Origin: UBA7359 sp041689615
GTDB lineage: Bacteria; Pseudomonadota; Gammaproteobacteria; Eutrophobiales; Eutrophobiaceae
DNA length: 27,231 bases
Direction: 5' to 3'
Assembly (NCBI GenBank): GCA_041689615.1
Contig: JBDNFW010000053.1
Span: forward strand, 1-27,231
The position numbers and the translations under genes are program-made. Numbering within the stretch: the first letter of the stretch is position 1; every line of letters starts with the position of its first letter. Below are positions 24,939 through 27,231 of the stretch, piece by piece. The notes under the pieces are model-generated. The model did no database searches. It was not told where the DNA came from and was given only the letters and a program-made list of their open reading frames with translations.

Positions 24939-26135
24939 ATGAACAAAGGATTAAAAAATTTACATGCCTATCCATTTGAAAGGCTGACAAAGCTACTCGA
25001 AGGAACAACGGCTGCAAATAAATCAGCCATTAGCCTCGCCATTGGTGAGCCGAAACATCCGACACCCGATTTTATATTAGACGCATTAAAAGCAAATGCG
25101 GGTGATATCGCGTATTACCCAACAACGAAAGGCACTAACGAATTAAGAGATGCGATTGCGAATTGGTTATGCCAACGATTCAATCTTGATTCATCAACTA
25201 TGAATGCTGATAGAAATGTATTGCCTGTAACCGGAACACGAGAAGCTTTATTTGCCATTGCGCAAACAGTTGTTGGCGAACAAACTGAAACACCTATTGT
25301 CATTTTACCGAATCCTTTTTATCAAATATATGAAGGCGCAGCATTGCTCGCAGGCGCCGAACCTTATTATTTAAACTGCACTGAAGAAAATAATTTCATT
25401 CCCGACTTTTCATCGGTACCGGAAAATATCTGGCAACGTTGTCAACTCATCTATTTATGTTCTCCCGGCAATCCAACCGGCGCTGTTGTAAATCAAGCGC
25501 ATGTTAAACAACTTTTAAAACTAGCAGAGAAATACGATTTCATTATTGCCTCAGATGAATGTTATTCAGAAATTTATCTTAATGAAGAAAAACCGCCGAT
25601 AGGATTACTTGAGTGCGCGAATAAATTAGGTAATAGCGAATACAAACGTTGTCTTGTTTTTCACAGTCTTTCGAAACGTTCGAATGTTCCCGGTTTGCGT
25701 TCAGGCTTTGTTGCTGGCGACAGTGAATTAATTGCGAGTTTTCTTAAATATCGAACTTATCACGGCTGTGCCATGCCTTTACATGTGCAAAAAGCCAGTA
25801 TTGCTGCGTGGAATGATGAAACACATGTAAAAGAAAACCGTGATAAATACAGAGAAAAATTTAATCGATTTTGCGACATACTCAGCCCTGTTCTGGATTT
25901 AACGCCACCTTCAGCCAGTTTTTATCTCTGGCCAAAGCTACCAAAATCCGACACAGTCTTTGCAAGAAAACTGTATACAAGCGAGAATATCAAAGTATTA
26001 CCCGGCTCATATCTGTCCCGCGACATAAACGACGTTAACCCCGGCGAAAACCGCATCCGAATCGCGCTAGTCGCAGAAGTTGAAGAATGCGTAGAAGCAG
26101 CAAACCGAATTAAAAAATTTATAGAAAATAATTAG
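24939..26135 (+). CDS. dapC: Succinyldiaminopimelate transaminase
   Basis: PLP aminotransferase of fold type I that makes N-succinyl-diaminopimelate in lysine and peptidoglycan synthesis. The N-terminal MNKGLKNLHAYPFERLTKLL is typical of proteobacterial DapC, and fixes the ATG although no Shine-Dalgarno sequence precedes it. The PLP lysine is Lys246 in HSLSKRSNVPGLRSGF. Asp206 and Tyr209 are in ASDECYSEIY, Asn178 in CSPGNPTGAV, and the C-terminal Arg is in NRIRIALV. 398 residues is normal. dapD follows 12 bases downstream, which confirms the role. The gene diverges from the EamA transporter with 46 bases between starts. Confidence 0.93.
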   Translation: MNKGLKNLHAYPFERLTKLLEGTTAANKSAISLAIGEPKHPTPDFILDALKANAGDIAYYPTTKGTNELRDAIANWLCQRFNLDSSTMNADRNVLPVTGTREALFAIAQTVVGEQTETPIVILPNPFYQIYEGAALLAGAEPYYLNCTEENNFIPDFSSVPENIWQRCQLIYLCSPGNPTGAVVNQAHVKQLLKLAEKYDFIIASDECYSEIYLNEEKPPIGLLECANKLGNSEYKRCLVFHSLSKRSNVPGLRSGFVAGDSELIASFLKYRTYHGCAMPLHVQKASIAAWNDETHVKENRDKYREKFNRFCDILSPVLDLTPPSASFYLWPKLPKSDTVFARKLYTSENIKVLPGSYLSRDINDVNPGENRIRIALVAEVEECVEAANRIKKFIENN

Positions 26136-26147
26136 GAAAAAAGACCC

Positions 26148-26969
26148 ATGAGTGATTTAGAAAATTTAATAAATGACGCCTTTGATAACCGGGCAGAAAT
26201 TGATGCCAGTGCAGACAATAAAGAACTGAAAGAAGCCGTTGAAAGCGTTATCTGGAAACTCGATAGCGGCGAGCTACGTGTTGCTGAAAAAGTCGATGGC
26301 GAATGGACTGTTAATCAATGGCTGAAAAAAGCGGTATTACTGTCATTCATCCTTGATAACAACGTTGTTATCCAGGGCGGCATCACAAACTATTACGATA
26401 AAATACCGAATAAATTTTATGGTTATACCAAAACTAATTTCATGGAAATGGGTGCGCGTGTTGTTCCAAACGCAGTCGTAAGACGCGGTAGCTTCATTGG
26501 TCAGAATGTTGTATTGATGCCGAGCTTTGTCAACATCGGTGCTTATGTTGATACCGGTACAATGGTTGATACTTGGGCATCAGTTGGTTCATGTGCACAA
26601 ATTGGTAAGAACGTTCACCTATCCGGTGGCGTTGGTATCGGTGGCGTACTCGAACCTTTACAAGCCAATCCAACCATCATTGGTGATAATTGTTTCATCG
26701 GTGCACGTTCAGAAATTGTTGAAGGTGTTATCGTCGGCGACGGTGCGGTTATTTCAATGGGTGTCTACATTGGTCAAAGTACACGCATATATGATCGTGC
26801 GACTGGCGAAATTACTTACGGTTTCATCCCGCCCGGTTCTGTTGTTGTTTCAGGCAACCTACCTTCCAGTGATGGCAAATACAGTTTGTATTGTGCTGTT
26901 ATTGTTAAGACTGTAGATGAGAAAACTTTATCTAAAGTAGGTATCAACGAAATACTTCGCGATCTATAA
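26148..26969 (+). CDS. dapD: Tetrahydrodipicolinate N-succinyltransferase
   Basis: Transfers succinyl from succinyl-CoA to tetrahydrodipicolinate, the step before DapC. An N-terminal helical part covers about 1-60 and a central segment about 60-105. A left-handed beta-helix of hexapeptide repeats covers about 105-235 (VVPNAVVRRGSFIGQNVVLM; VDTGTMVDTWASVGSCAQIG; HLSGGVGIGGVLEPLQA). The C-terminal stretch is FIPPGSVVVSGNLPS. 273 residues equals the E. coli enzyme in length. AGGAAAAAAGA lies before the ATG. It is followed after three bases by yffB, so dapC-dapD-yffB probably form one operon. Confidence 0.97.
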   Translation: MSDLENLINDAFDNRAEIDASADNKELKEAVESVIWKLDSGELRVAEKVDGEWTVNQWLKKAVLLSFILDNNVVIQGGITNYYDKIPNKFYGYTKTNFMEMGARVVPNAVVRRGSFIGQNVVLMPSFVNIGAYVDTGTMVDTWASVGSCAQIGKNVHLSGGVGIGGVLEPLQANPTIIGDNCFIGARSEIVEGVIVGDGAVISMGVYIGQSTRIYDRATGEITYGFIPPGSVVVSGNLPSSDGKYSLYCAVIVKTVDEKTLSKVGINEILRDL

Positions 26970-26972
26970 AGT

Positions 26973-27231
26973 ATGTCCGTAACTTTATACGGCATAAAAA
27001 ACTGCGATACAGTTAAGAAGGCACGGAAATGGTTAGACGCCAATTCCGTGCCTTACACCTTCCACGACTTCCGCGTTGATGGCATCAACAAAACCCTCGT
27101 TAATAAATTTATTAAACAAATCGATATTGAAACGCTAATCAATAAGCGCGGTACGACATGGCGTAAGCTTTCTGATGAAGAAAAAGACAATAAAACTAAA
27201 ACGCAGGCTGTTGAATTAATAGTGGAGAACC
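26973..27231 (+). CDS. yffB: ArsC/YffB-family reductase-like protein, 3'-truncated by window edge
   Basis: The first 86 codons of a thioredoxin-fold ArsC-family protein run off the end of the window. The opening is MSVTLYGIKNCDTVKKARKW, with a single Cys11 at the redox-motif position (NCDTVKKA), then NSVPYTFHDFRVDG and INKRGTTWRKL. These are typical of YffB, which is usually linked to dapE in gammaproteobacteria. Arsenate reduction is not established for YffB; its function is uncertain. The ATG is three bases after the dapD stop. The missing part should be about 30 residues, and dapE may follow beyond the window. Confidence 0.88.
   Translation, partial: MSVTLYGIKNCDTVKKARKWLDANSVPYTFHDFRVDGINKTLVNKFIKQIDIETLINKRGTTWRKLSDEEKDNKTKTQAVELIVEN

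Noticed and set aside
24893..24946. N-terminal extension of the EamA transporter to 24946
   Set aside because: It would overlap the start of divergent dapC and adds Cys/Phe-rich residues not typical of the family; ATG 24892 has a better upstream site.

Overview
The window looks like a chromosomal core region of a moderately AT-rich gammaproteobacterium. The evidence is a FimV/HubP-type polar protein gene and the order leuB-asd-fimV-truA-trpF-trpB-trpA-accD-folC-(SPOR protein)-cvpA-purF, a conserved neighbourhood in that class. sucA-sucB-lpd and dapC-dapD-yffB fit the same assignment. I cannot name the genus from sequence alone. I see no phage, insertion sequence, CRISPR, tRNA or rRNA.

Layout. 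Positions 1-5348 (+) carry the 2-oxoglutarate dehydrogenase complex: the 3' part of sucA, then sucB and the complex's own lpd. Positions 5349-5628 are a 280-base intergenic stretch unusually rich in inverted repeats. It leads into a LysR-family regulator (5629-6537). Positions 6713-9184 (+) are a polyhydroxybutyrate (PHB) precursor operon: phaA, phaB and the regulator phaR, without the synthase phaC. It is preceded by a TGC-N3-GCA dyad that could be the PhaR operator.

Positions 9190-24892 lie on the minus strand. In transcription order they are an EamA-type transporter, leuB, asd, a small secreted FimV-N-domain protein, full-length fimV, truA, trpF, trpB, a 63-residue helix-turn-helix-like protein, trpA, accD, folC, a SPOR-domain protein, cvpA and purF. 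Short gaps and overlaps (trpF/trpB overlap; trpA/accD and accD/folC nearly abutting) suggest long co-transcribed blocks. Positions 24939-27231 (+) start a divergent lysine/diaminopimelate block: dapC, dapD and the 5' part of an ArsC-like yffB gene.

How the genes work together. The suc/lpd genes supply succinyl-CoA, which DapD consumes. asd and dapC/dapD belong to the aspartate-to-diaminopimelate route for cell wall and lysine. leuB and trpFBA make branched-chain and aromatic amino acids. accD and folC supply malonyl-CoA and folates, and purF starts purine synthesis. phaA-phaB divert acetyl-CoA to 3-hydroxybutyryl-CoA for carbon storage. The fimV genes concern polar organisation and type IV pili.

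Most of the window is ordinary metabolism. The less expected parts are the stand-alone FimV N-domain gene with an inverted repeat over its probable promoter, the conserved-looking mini-gene between trpB and trpA, the palindrome-rich lysR upstream region, and the candidate PhaR operator before phaA.
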